In this document: piece by piece, positions 43,901-53,947 of the stretch
How the letters are laid out: each line of letters starts with the position of its first letter
Numbering within the stretch: position 1 is the first letter of the stretch
DNA from: Micropterix aruncella
Taxonomy: Eukaryota > Arthropoda > Insecta > Lepidoptera > Micropterigidae
Direction of reading: 5' to 3'
NCBI GenBank assembly: GCA_944548615.1
Contig: OX155960.1
Location: 31,391,888-31,455,887 of the forward strand
Length of the DNA stretch: 64,000 nt
Made by a program: the position numbers and the translations under genes
Notes under the pieces: model-generated
Database searches by the model: none
Told to the model about the DNA's origin: nothing
The model's input: the letters and a program-made list of their open reading frames with translations, nothing else

Positions 43901-46900
43901 CACTTTCCAATTTGCTTCAAAATAAATTTTCAATATCACAAAAAAAACGAAGTTTTCAATTCAAAGACCGAATGTAATTTCTAACACAAAGATTTCCATA
44001 CAAGTAATTATTACTTGAAAGTAGAATTATTAGTCAATTTTTTACTTTATTTCTGCCTTATTCTACAAAATGTCTAAATTAGGTAATTTGAACTTTAACC
44101 CGAAGGATATCCTGACCAAGAGGGTAGTTTATTATAACACAGGATGCCATAAAAGCCACCACAGACTGCTGCGCACGGCCACGTTTCACACGTGGCTTTA
44201 ACTTTGTTCAATACCAGCTGCTATACAAATAAAATCATTTCCGAACCATTGCGAGTGCTTTACGAAGTGCACTTAATAAGCACATGCGCTCTCTAAGGCA
44301 GTCGAGACGAAATGAACATTTGCATGGCGTTCATCTAGCAGTGTGTGGCCGCATTGTTACATCGAGCAAGGTTGCTTCCGAGTCAAACGAGGGGGTTTAT
44401 CATTGTGCGCCGCAGTCTGTGGCGGCCTTAAGTCTCGCGAATATCTGGGGCACTGGTGTGCTCGGAAAACTGTACAGGTTAATCAGTTTACTCGACCTAA
44501 AATGTTTGCTGGGGAGTGTATAAGAGTCAAACTGTTGTTTCTTTTTGTTGCAGACACCATATGAGAATAGGATGTATTCGTTGAAAATAGAATGTGGATC
44601 CAGATATCCAGATGATCCGCCTAACGTGAAATTCCTATCTAGAATTAATATGAATTGTATTAACAGTCAAAATGGAGTGGTAAGGATCAATTTTTATTAT
44701 TATTAACTAAAATTACCATTGTGCAACCTTCCAACGGCTCATGGTTCCAGAATTTTGCAACTACTAACAATACGTTTTTGAGTTAGAGACTTGTTCATAT
44801 TGATAATGCTGTCAACCATCAAGCCACTAGTTTCCAGAGGTCTATTCTTGAAAAAATTGGCATGCTAAATTTGTCTATGTCCCATGTAAATCAGATGCAT
44901 CACAGACAAATTTAGCAAGCTAATTTTTTCAAGAATCCTGCTCTAGCTCCAATGCATCTCACTGTTCCATCTATAACGAATGATTCATTGTATCTCAGTT
45001 GGACAAATGTTAAAATTGGAGGCACAGTATAGCCTATGGCATTGGTACCCAAACTTTTTTGTCCTGTAGACCACATGCTGTTTTACGTAGACCGGTGCCT
45101 GCATAATATAGAATTTTCCTAAACTCCCTAATTTTAATCCCTAATGTGTTTTTGACAACTGATACAATACTGATCACTTACATAGGATTTTTGATAAAGT
45201 GGACAGTTGCAAAAAATGAAAAACGTACAATTTTTAAGCAACCTCGACCTTGACAGTATGAAACATTTGAGAAAGCCGCACATAACTGCACATGTAGCAC
45301 TATCTCGCTTGCTCATTCATGTGATGCGTCTATCCTATTCGCTCCTACGGTTACCCATTGAAGTGCAATTTTTTTACATATCTCACTCGCACCTCCCCTC
45401 GTTGGTCTTGTGCGCTGGGCCTCCTCAATCGACTAGTGGTGCAATTTGAGTTGTGCTGATTTCCTTTCTTTATACTTGTAATGTGCGCGTTTGTTTATTG
45501 TTATTAGTATAAGTTTAAAATACTATGCTGTACACACAATCTGTTTCAGAAGTAATAGGACATTTACGGGTCGTCTAAATGTTTATTATGACCTGTCTAG
45601 ATGGGGTCCGCTAATGTGGATCCCCATTTAAATCTTGTGCACTCCGTTTTTTTTCTTGCTGATATGGACCCCTGCAATTCGAAATCGACCCCTGGGGGTC
45701 GAATTAGACCACTTTGGGAATCACTGGCCTATGGCATTCACATCAACAAAAGCTTTACATTTGCCCTATTGCAGCTGGTGGCTCTTAAAATCTTGTGGGT
45801 TGAGCTGTTTGGGATTGAAAGTTTTTCCCTGCCGATCTTTGTCTTATCCATGATGAGGCATATTCAGTGAATATATTGACATGTTTAAATGCTAATATTT
45901 GAATGTCCCATAAAAATATTGACACTTTCACAATAACATTGACAAACATTTTTGCCAATAGTTATATTAAATTCAGGTATAGCTTATTTATATGGAACTC
46001 TTTCTGATGAAGTTGATCAGTACACAAAATATAATCCTTTGGCTTGGATGGATAGCGACAAACGTTATACGAAATTCAAAACAACATTCTCACAACACAC
46101 ACCTTCACATTGACGTATAAGGCCTAGATATGCCCTTAGGTACAAATGAGTTGGGTCATCACCTAAAAACATATGACAGAGAGAGCAATACACTAAACAA
46201 GATGTGAGAGAATACCATGCCAATATTCTGTGCGGGATCGCTCACACCGGAAACTACTAGCGGAACTAATACTGACGGCGATCCGTATTGGAATTGAAGT
46301 GGTCAGTTTTGCATGCGAAAGGTCTAATATAGGCCCTTATATATCGATGCTTTGTCAATATAAATTACCTACCTGTATGTATACTAAAGTGAATTAAATT
46401 TTAATTTTTGTATTATGTAATATTTTGTATTTGGATTTATTTTATTATTATTTCCGACTACCTTATTATTTAATGGTTATTTTTATATTTTAATGATTAT
46501 TTTGCTTGGTTTTTTTAGTTTTTACTACAACTATGTCAAACATTTACTTTACAAACCTTTAGATGAAAAAACATATTTTCATAAAATTACATATTAAATT
46601 ACTATTATATAATATTGGTGTCTTTCTTGGAACAGACACTGCTTAGTTAGGAGTGACACCGAATATTTGTGTTTGTAAATAATTCTTACATATTTTCAAT
46701 GAATGAATAAAAAAAAATCCATTCTTCATGGTTATTTTATCTAATTCCCAGGTAAATGCTAACTTTTGACTCATTTAAACTTCTGTGCGTGCCATGTAGT
46801 TGCAGGCCTATAAAATTGACCATACACTGTAAATCCACAATAAACTTTTAACTAGAGTCAACTAAAGACAATTAACTACACTAAATAAATATAGGAACAA

Positions 46901-48027
46901 CCAAGTACCTACCTTATTGTCCTCAGTTTCGCTGTAAGTGGCAAAAAGTTTGCTTCCGCCGTCAAAAACAACAATGTTTTGACAACACGTCCAGCTGTGA
47001 CGACGGTTCTGGATAACATGAACACACGTCGTGTTCAACGAGTAGATATTGGGAAAATGGCCCTGTTTCAAGTGTCCCTTTGTTTTAACCGTCCTCACTA
47101 CCCTGCCAACAATATTTTTAACTTCTAGCTAACTTGGAGGTGTCAGCTACAATAGGCGCATCCGTCACCTCAGGAACTTTTCACGATATTTGATCGTTCT
47201 GTCTCCCATGAGGTAAGCTTAGAAGACTTGGGACGAAACAGTCCACTGTCTAGTTACGAAACTCGACCGTAAGATACCAACGCCTTACCGCGAGAAACCG
47301 TGTGTGCACCCAATGGGCCGACACTTGCGCCCTTACTTTCAGTAATGGACAGATTCCTCCAGTCTCCCGACTGGTCACGGGTTTGAGGTCACTTACGCGG
47401 TCCTCACCTTTACGTAGGGGTGATTCGGTGTCTACTGAATCTATCGTGGACCACAGCATCCTTTGCCCGGCTGTTCATCCGGTATCTGGTAGCCGATTGG
47501 TCGTTTGAAGAGCAGTTGCCATAAGATTAACAACCATACCTGCTCTAAAGGAAATAAAGCTGTTTCTAGATTCCCCCGGTTATCAGTTGGAATGTACACT
47601 TGATTGGCTGACGCCGCACAAACCGTCTAGGAGCGCCCAAAGGATGATTCCCAGGGGAACTGGCCCGCAGGCACTGAGTCCTACCCGGGCTCGCTTATTT
47701 GCTTGGAGGCTACCGAATGGGTGCTGACCTGTGAATTGGCCCGACCCTAACACATGGGTCATAATGGCCTAACTGCACTGGGCCCATTAGCTCTCAAATA
47801 TTTTAAACTATTCTACGTCTTGTAGTACGACTTGTTCGTATTGATAATAATGTGTTTGTTGAGTGTTTGTTTTTTTCTGTTCGTAGGTGGATAATAGGCA
47901 AGTGCCCATTCTGGCGAGATGGCAGAGAGATTACACGATAAAGACAGTGCTACAGGAATTACGTCGGCTCATGACGCTCAAAGAAAACATGAAGCTCTCG
48001 CAACCACCCGAGGGCAGCTCCTTCTAA
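40908..48027 (+). CDS. Uev1A: Ubiquitin-conjugating enzyme E2 variant (Uev1A / UBE2V)
   Basis: Four exons join in frame to 144 residues: 40908-40932, 41100-41242, 44554-44679 and 47887-48027. UEV proteins have the E2 fold without the catalytic Cys and pair with Ubc13 (bendless) to build Lys63-linked ubiquitin chains for signalling and DNA-damage tolerance. Seen: [70 protein letters not shown], the [20 protein letters not shown] segment, where no Cys replaces the E2 active-site loop, and the end SQPPEGSSF. The length equals the family norm. Introns 2 and 3 are over 3 kb each and loaded with transposons. Confidence 0.96.
41400..41723 (-). mobile_element. TTAA MITE family 2, copy 2
   Basis: Inverted relative to 35681-35993 and alike along the whole length, including AGTGCAGTTG-like and CAGATGCATCCATG stretches. 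The right border keeps TTAA (41720-41723); the left one has changed to AGAA. Lies in UBE2V intron 2. Confidence 0.75.
42552..42799 (-). mobile_element. TTAA MITE family 1, copy 3
   Basis: TTAA on both sides; reads as the reverse of the copy at 3383-3626, including GTGCCTATAGGCAC and the CGTTCGATGGG end. Confidence 0.75.
42950..43045 (+). repeat. Dispersed repeat fragment shared with 25574-25680
   Basis: Contains AATAATAGTATTATGATGG and GGTCGGTGAATTCCATGG. Confidence 0.55.
43239..43975 (+). mobile_element. Internally deleted mariner element
   Basis: Inverted ends of about 26 bp share CATTGAAAACTTCG-like sequence (left near 43245-43270, right near 43950-43970) with TA at the borders. The frame 43363-43896 (177 codons; intact mariner proteins have about 345) has the N-terminal HTH half ([34 protein letters not shown]) joined to the C-terminal catalytic half ([27 protein letters not shown]). 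The piece with the first catalytic Asp is missing, so it is inactive, though still open. Confidence 0.9.
44844..44936. mobile_element. 93-bp palindromic MITE, copy 2
   Basis: Same length and ends (ATTCTTGAAAAAATT...) as 38156-38248. In UBE2V intron 3. Confidence 0.75.
45040..45726. mobile_element. Non-autonomous hAT element with perfect target duplication
   Basis: Perfect 8-bp repeat GCCTATGG (45032-45039 and 45727-45734). Ends CATTGGTACCCAAAC and (reverse complement) CAGTGATTCCCAAAG are classical hAT termini. A further palindrome GACCCCTGGGGGTC stands near the right end. No transposase. Confidence 0.85.
45735..47142. other. UBE2V intron 3 DNA without bounded elements
   Basis: AT-rich. The frame at 46862-47098 on the minus strand has no recognisable domain. 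The stretch 45960-46140 on the plus strand contains [24 protein letters not shown] translation that I could not place. Confidence 0.35.
47143..47790 (+). repeat. Dispersed repeat family R1, copy 3 (longest)
   Basis: Runs from GGTGTCAGCTACAATAGG to GACCCTAACACATGGG. It contains a segment (about 47270-47490) missing from the copy at 36838. Ends about 100 bases before the last UBE2V exon. Confidence 0.6.
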
Positions 48028-48614
48028 CCGTATCCCTTCCAGCTGTTACCGTTGAATGTCAGTTGTCGATTGTACCGCGTTACTTGCGTAGAGCCGCTTC
48101 GTCTAAAAATGATATTTTAACATTGAATTGACTAAATCTTGATTGTATACTTACGATAACTGACACAGCTTACCGTAATTCATTATACATTATTTTGTAA
48201 GTTCATTCTAACTATGTTGCTATCGAAATGTAAAAAGCTGTATATTTTAAAATAAGTACCGGATTTCACGACACATTGTCCAAGCGTCACTTATTTATTT
48301 TTGTTGAATTTTGTAGCTTGAAATATTTTGTAATCATACGGCCATTGAGTGGATCTTTTTCGCTATAATTGTAATTATAAGATCATTTTTGCTAGCTTTA
48401 ATTTACGCATTTTGGTGATTTAATTTCATAAGAAAAACAGATGATTTTGGTGCAATGCGTATTTTGGTATTCATAGAAATATTAGATAAAACTACCGAAA
48501 TCCTGGAATTTTGCTATTGATATTCAGAGTTAAGTTGTATGATTTTCTTATCAACTGTATGTACTCAGAATTTTTAATCGCATCTTAAACTTGACAGCAT
48601 CATTTTTTTCTCTG

Positions 48615-48620
48615 AATAAA
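48615..48620 (+). terminator. Candidate poly(A) signal of UBE2V
   Basis: AATAAATAAATAAATA begins here, about 590 bases after the stop codon; no earlier AATAAA is seen in the 3' UTR. Confidence 0.5.
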
Positions 48621-48836
48621 TAAATAAATATAATAATAAAATCAAACACGATTTTCACTTTAAACAATGATACTTTATTATAGCACCTGACATTCAATCA
48701 ATATAATTTATAATCTGTTAACAGTATTTATTGCTTATTCCCGCTTTAATCCCGGTTAGAGGATCTGATATTATATCTTAAAATAATATTCACAACAAAT
48801 TGCAAAGCGAAAAAAAGTGTGCACGTGGGCGAGTAG

Positions 48837-49238
48837 CAGTGTTGGGTCAATTAATTGAATATTTCAATCGACTAATCAATCTCGATTGATTTAGTTGCGA
48901 CTAACGTTAATCACGATTGAAGTAATCGCGACTAAATCAATTAGTCGTTAATCAATCGCGACTATTTTGCTCTTTAGATACCACCCGACAATTCATTCTC
49001 GTCGGTCGGTCGGTCATCGCGTTTGTGGTTCTACTGACCGCACCGACCGACGAGAAAACGCAAAACTGAAGTTGACCACTGTCGTGAATATCAATCGCAA
49101 ACGTTTAATCTTTAATCATGACTAACTATTGAAACTAATCAATCGTTAGTCGCCGATTGACGATCAATCGTTAGTAGTCAATCGCGATTAACGTATTTAA
49201 TCGTCAATTGCTAGTCGACTAAATTTTGCCCAACACTG
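48837..49238. mobile_element. hAT MITE with perfect target duplication
   Basis: Perfect 8-bp repeat GCGAGTAG (48829-48836 and 49239-49246) around ends CAGTGTTGGGTCAA and (reverse complement) CAGTGTTGGGCAAA. The arms carry many AATCGCGACTAA/TTAGTCG words, and the centre a GTCGGTCGGTCGGTC run. Non-coding. Confidence 0.92.
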
Positions 49239-49246
49239 GCGAGTAG

Positions 49247-50756
49247 TATGAAATATCTAAAGGAAATAAATATCCCACAAAATAGAGAATATAAATCAGG
49301 TACTCGAATAGTCTAGTTCGAATGTACATAGGCTAATAGAGATCTTTTATACGATTAGACTTTTCGACTCTATTAGCTAATACAATACTGTCTACATTTA
49401 TCTATAAGCACAAGCAGCAAATTTAATAAATAACACCCAAAAAAAATGTATAATTTAACTAATTAAATTAAGGAAATAAATAATTGGCTATTAAATCACT
49501 AAACTGTATTTTGTGATTTGTAATAATTTCAGTTTATGCTGGTGATTTAATAGTTTATAAGTTATTACAATCTAACAATTTACTTAACGACTCGACATAA
49601 CATGCACACATGAGTTATACAAATTTCTTTTAAATATACAAACAGAAGAGGAAATTAATACAACGATAAACATATTGCGATCTGTCCAGCAAATGCAAAA
49701 TATGCTATCAAAGGGCACAATTTTTAAATAATGTTAGGCAAGCACGGCTGCCTTCGATAGTATGTAAATATGTAAAATGGTTCAAATATTTGTATTAGTG
49801 TCTTATGTATCTAACGTTAAGCATACAATTTCTCGATATTTTACCCTAAAATTGTCTATGCTCTCTTGAAAATGATGCAACAACCTAAACTATAATGTAG
49901 AATACTGGTTATGACTATAATCGCAAATAATAACAATTTCAAGATTACACAATCTACTCCACTTAACAACTTAAAAATTCACTAGAAAAAGATATTTTAA
50001 CGAACGCTACACAGTTCTTATTAAAGTTACAATAATTACTGGGATTGGTTATTTTGAAACAAAGCAATCGAATGCTAAGCATCAGTAGGTAGTTTTACAA
50101 GGACAATATAAGTAGTATATGTATAAACAGGTACTTTATTAGTAGTTAATTTTTAAAATTAATATACCCGTTGCACCGATGAACAACGATGAATTGATAT
50201 TTTTTACATACAAAAATATTTCCAACCGAAAAAAAAAACTTTACAAACACATTTGGACTGAGGTTTTATATAATAATATGAAATATATACTTATAACTAC
50301 CTATTCGAGTGGACAAACTTAAATAAATAATAGGTAGAGATTCTACTGAGCAATGTTATGCACAATGAAATGTAACTTGAGATTGTTTCGCTCACATAGA
50401 CTTCACAAATAGCAGTCAAAGTGATGATTTTTTTACATGACAACAAATGGTGGGGAAAATACATGTTCGTAAGGTTAAAAAACATGGTCTTTCTTTATGT
50501 TTACTTTTTTGTAAGTCCATTTAACAGTTCCAACTTGTTAAATCGCAATATTGTAAAATTTCAAAGTTGAGGCTTTCAAAAGTCCCGATTGACCTATGAA
50601 ATAATTAAAAACATCACAATATCAATCAAAAACATATCGTACAAAAATTGTTTATAAAATTGTAAAAAAAAGGTCAAACAATCTCCCATAACCCAAAATT
50701 TGATCATAGTACATTGGGGGTAGTAAAGCTATATTATTAGAAATTTGTTCAACTGG
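49247..50756. other. AT-rich gene-poor DNA
   Basis: No coding exon, RNA gene or bounded transposon recognised on either strand. Low GC throughout; it could be a long 3' UTR or intron of a gene outside the seen exons. Confidence 0.4.
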
Positions 50757-51690
50757 GGGCATTTGCCTTTTTGTTGCATATCCTATTTACATAATTTGTC
50801 AATTTGGAGAATCATTTGGATCGATGCAAAGGTTCCTTTGTAAATTTAATCATTAACGGTTTAACAAAATTGTTAAAACGTCCCAAACTCAAATATTGAG
50901 AATGAACAGTCCAATCTCGGGCATCTTTTTCCAGAGCGAGGACCAAATAGAGATGCTTTGGCGATATACCTAATTATTTCTCCAATTTTGTCGATGATTC
51001 AGTGACTTCTTTAGATGCTTACACAATAGTTTGATTTTGTAAAGAGGGGCCATAGCAAAAGATGTGATAAGTATCAGATGTTGACATGAAAAAAATTGGT
51101 GACATTGATTGGGCATTTGCCTTTTTGTTCCATATTTATTTACATAATTTGTCAATTTAGAAAATGAATTGGATCAATGCAAGGTTGGTAAATTGTCCCA
51201 AATTCAAATATTGAGAATGTATCCAGAGCTCAATTAGACAGTCTAATCTCGAGCATCTTTTTCCAGAGGAGCGGGGACCAAATAGAGAGATGTTTTGGCG
51301 ATATACCTAATTATTCCTCGAATTTTGTTGACAATTCAGTGAGTCCATTAGATGTCTACACAATAGTCAGATTCTATAAAGAGGGGCCCTAGAAAAAGAT
51401 GTGATAAGTATAAGATATTGACATGAAAACAATTGGGTAACATTGGTTGGGCATTTGCCTTTTTGTTCCGTACTTATTTACGTAATTTGTCAATTTGGAG
51501 AACATTGGATCAATGCAGACTTCTTTGTAAATCAATAATTAATGGTTTGACAAAATTGCCAATACGTCCAAATATTAAGATTGTATTCAGACACCGTTAT
51601 ATGTACACTATAGAGCCTGATTTTGTAGAGGACCCATAGGCAGAGGTGGTAAGTAATTCGCATAAAAGCAATTGGGGATATTAATTTAGC
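50757..51690. repeat. Tandem array of a roughly 345-bp unit, about 2.7 copies
   Basis: GGGCATTTGCCTTTTTGTT recurs at about 50758, 51111 and 51449. Between them GGCGATATACCTAATTATT, CATCTTTTTCCAGAG and TAAAGAGGGGCC recur in the same order. Units are about 80-90% alike, so the array is not recent. Confidence 0.8.
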
Positions 51691-51732
51691 TATTAAAAGT
51701 TATTCAGAATACTGAAGTAGGCACAATACTAG

Positions 51733-51766
51733 TTTGTTTCTATTCTATTGTGAAATTTCACAATCA
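51733..51766 (-). mobile_element. SINE tail fragment
   Basis: TTTGTTTCTATTCTATTGTG followed by AAATTTCACAAT matches the 3' end of the SINE copies at 25681 and 38731. Confidence 0.55.
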
Positions 51767-52610
51767 GGGTAAATAAGTAGTAAGTATCAATCGGTGTTTG
51801 CAAAAGAATTGACAACAATTGCATTCATAGGGTTTCCGGGAAAAACGATCTGTCAACTTTTTTTAAATGTTTACACCCCCTCACCCTCCTTAACTCCATC
51901 CAGATGATGGCAGAAATCCAGCAGATGGCATTATCATTTTTTATTTATCTCTTGATGACTTTTATTTTTATTCCATTTTAAACATTTACTAACTCAAAAT
52001 ATAACCTTTTAGCCAGGTGATAAAAAATACATTTTGTCTAAACCAAATAAATTTTAATAAAAAAAAATACATTGATCGTTTTTCTTCGTAGCCCTTCATA
52101 TTTTTCGAAGGTTATCAATTATTATGCGTAATTATATAGTTTTGTTATTTCATTAATAATGTTTTCAAATTTTGTAGCTAAGTTTTGAACACGTCGAAAT
52201 TTATAGTAAACTTTTTTGTAATCAAATCTGTACTTAATATATAAATAAAAGTTGAAGGAAGGCGGCGAAACTCGAAACGTAAGCGAGCAAAAGTAAACAT
52301 GTATGATGAAACGATTACAACCTAGCGGTTACGATTATTACATGACAATCGACGACGACGATTATTTGGACTAAAATAACAATAGTCTAGGACAGTCCCC
52401 AAAAACATTTTTCATGGTACTTTTAACCAAAATTTAAGTATTAAAGATTTTTATTCAGAAAACAACATTTCCAATTGATTTACCGAGAATATGATGCATG
52501 GGCCACTTTACTAGCTTAGCGGCAAATCTAAAATGCCGAGGATCATGTATCATTAAATTAAAGTGGACAGTTGTACCTCTTAACACTTAAAAATCTTCCT
52601 AAAAAAACAT
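51767..52610. other. Intergenic DNA
   Basis: AT-rich. A short plus-strand frame ending in an acidic GYDYYMTIDDDDYLD (about 52320-52370) has a coding look but no splice acceptor or homologue that I recognise. Confidence 0.3.
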
Positions 52611-53095
52611 TTAGTAACGCTGGTTTTGTTTTGGCTCATACTTGTGCCATATAGGACTAAGATTGTTTGTGCTTCCGTGCCGTAACAGGCGCCAAGGCGC
52701 GATCTTTCCCGTGTTTCGGTGCTACGTCAAGATGTAATCTTTGGCGAGTTTCGGTGCTACGTCAAAATGTGATCCGACGTGTTTCGGTGCTACGTCAAGA
52801 TGTGATCTTTGGAGTGTTTCTTAACTTTGTCAAGATGTGATCTTTGGCGTGTTTCGGTGTCGCGTCGTGTTGTGATCTTTCTAGAGTTTCGGTGCCGCAT
52901 TCCGACGTAATTTTCGTGTTTCAATTTAGTAACGCTGGTTTTGTTTTGGCTCATTCTGACTTGTGCCACATAGCACTAAGATTTTTCGCGTTTACGTGCC
53001 GTAACAGGCGCCGAGGCGCGATCTTTCCCGTGTTTCGGTGCTACGCGTCAAGATGTGATCTTTAGCGTGTTTCGGTGCTACGTCCATCGATATAC
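52611..53095. repeat. Satellite-like array, 35-bp unit in a 315-bp higher-order repeat
   Basis: Units of the type GTGTTTCGGTGCTACGTCAA plus GATGTGATCTTTGGC follow one another. A larger block starting TTTAGTAACGCTGGTTTTG and including CCGTAACAGGCGCC occurs at about 52611 and again at about 52925. Confidence 0.75.
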
Positions 53096-53177
53096 AATCC
53101 CCTAAATGGGCCTTTCGCGCTCAAAAATGACCCCTTCAAATCCACTACTGAAAGCCGGCCAGTAGTAATTTGGTCGC

Positions 53178-53201
53178 AGTCCGCTGGCAGCCAGCGGACT
53201 G
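53178..53201. repeat. Short perfect hairpin
   Basis: CAGTCCGCTGG and CCAGCGGACTG face each other over a 3-base loop. Confidence 0.6.
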
Positions 53202-53947
53202 TTTCCGGCGTGAGAGCTGCCGAGAAGCATTGTAACAACAACCGTTTTGTTTTCCGCGTAGGTTCGCCGAACCTGTAATTCATGGTTTCCCGATGTTTTT
53301 TATGTTTCCTGGGGGTTTCTGGCTGTTTCCGATTATTTCTCCTATACTTTGACAAAAATAAACAATGATGGCGAGCTTCCGTAAATGTCGGGTTTGATAG
53401 ATAGGGATGCGCCGTTCTCGCGCGATAGTGGCGGAGATCGCGATTTTATTTATTCTTCTCCTTTCTTTTCCTTGTGGCAATTCCACGCAGCTAGGATGCT
53501 GGTGATTTTGTGCTAGTTTGTATGTATTGTTGACGGGAGGATGACTACTGTTAATGTTAGTACCTAAAAAAAAAACAAAAAGGAAGGGACATCACAATTG
53601 CATACACAGAAGACAACATAGAGACTAAAAACATAACAGAATATTAGGGGAATATTTTGGAGAAAGAAAAAGGAGAAGGGTCAGGGTAATAGAGAAGTGC
53701 TTCTGGGGGCAGCGCCGCTCCCCACCGCCCCCCGAGAGCAGGCCCCTCCCCCGGCATCGGCCGCACCGAGAATGTGTCGTCCATTGACCGCAAGTTACTG
53801 CCAAAAACTCGCCATATTCAGCGACTTTTTCCACAGCCAACCTCGACAACGGGGCCACATTTCCATCGGCCTGACGTCACAAGGCGGGTCCGATCCCGGA
53901 GCAGCGAACGGAAGTGGCCACCCCCAGAAGGCATTTCGGAATATGGG

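Noticed and set aside
46862..47098. Minus-strand 78-codon frame in UBE2V intron 3
   Set aside because: No similarity recognised and no splice context.
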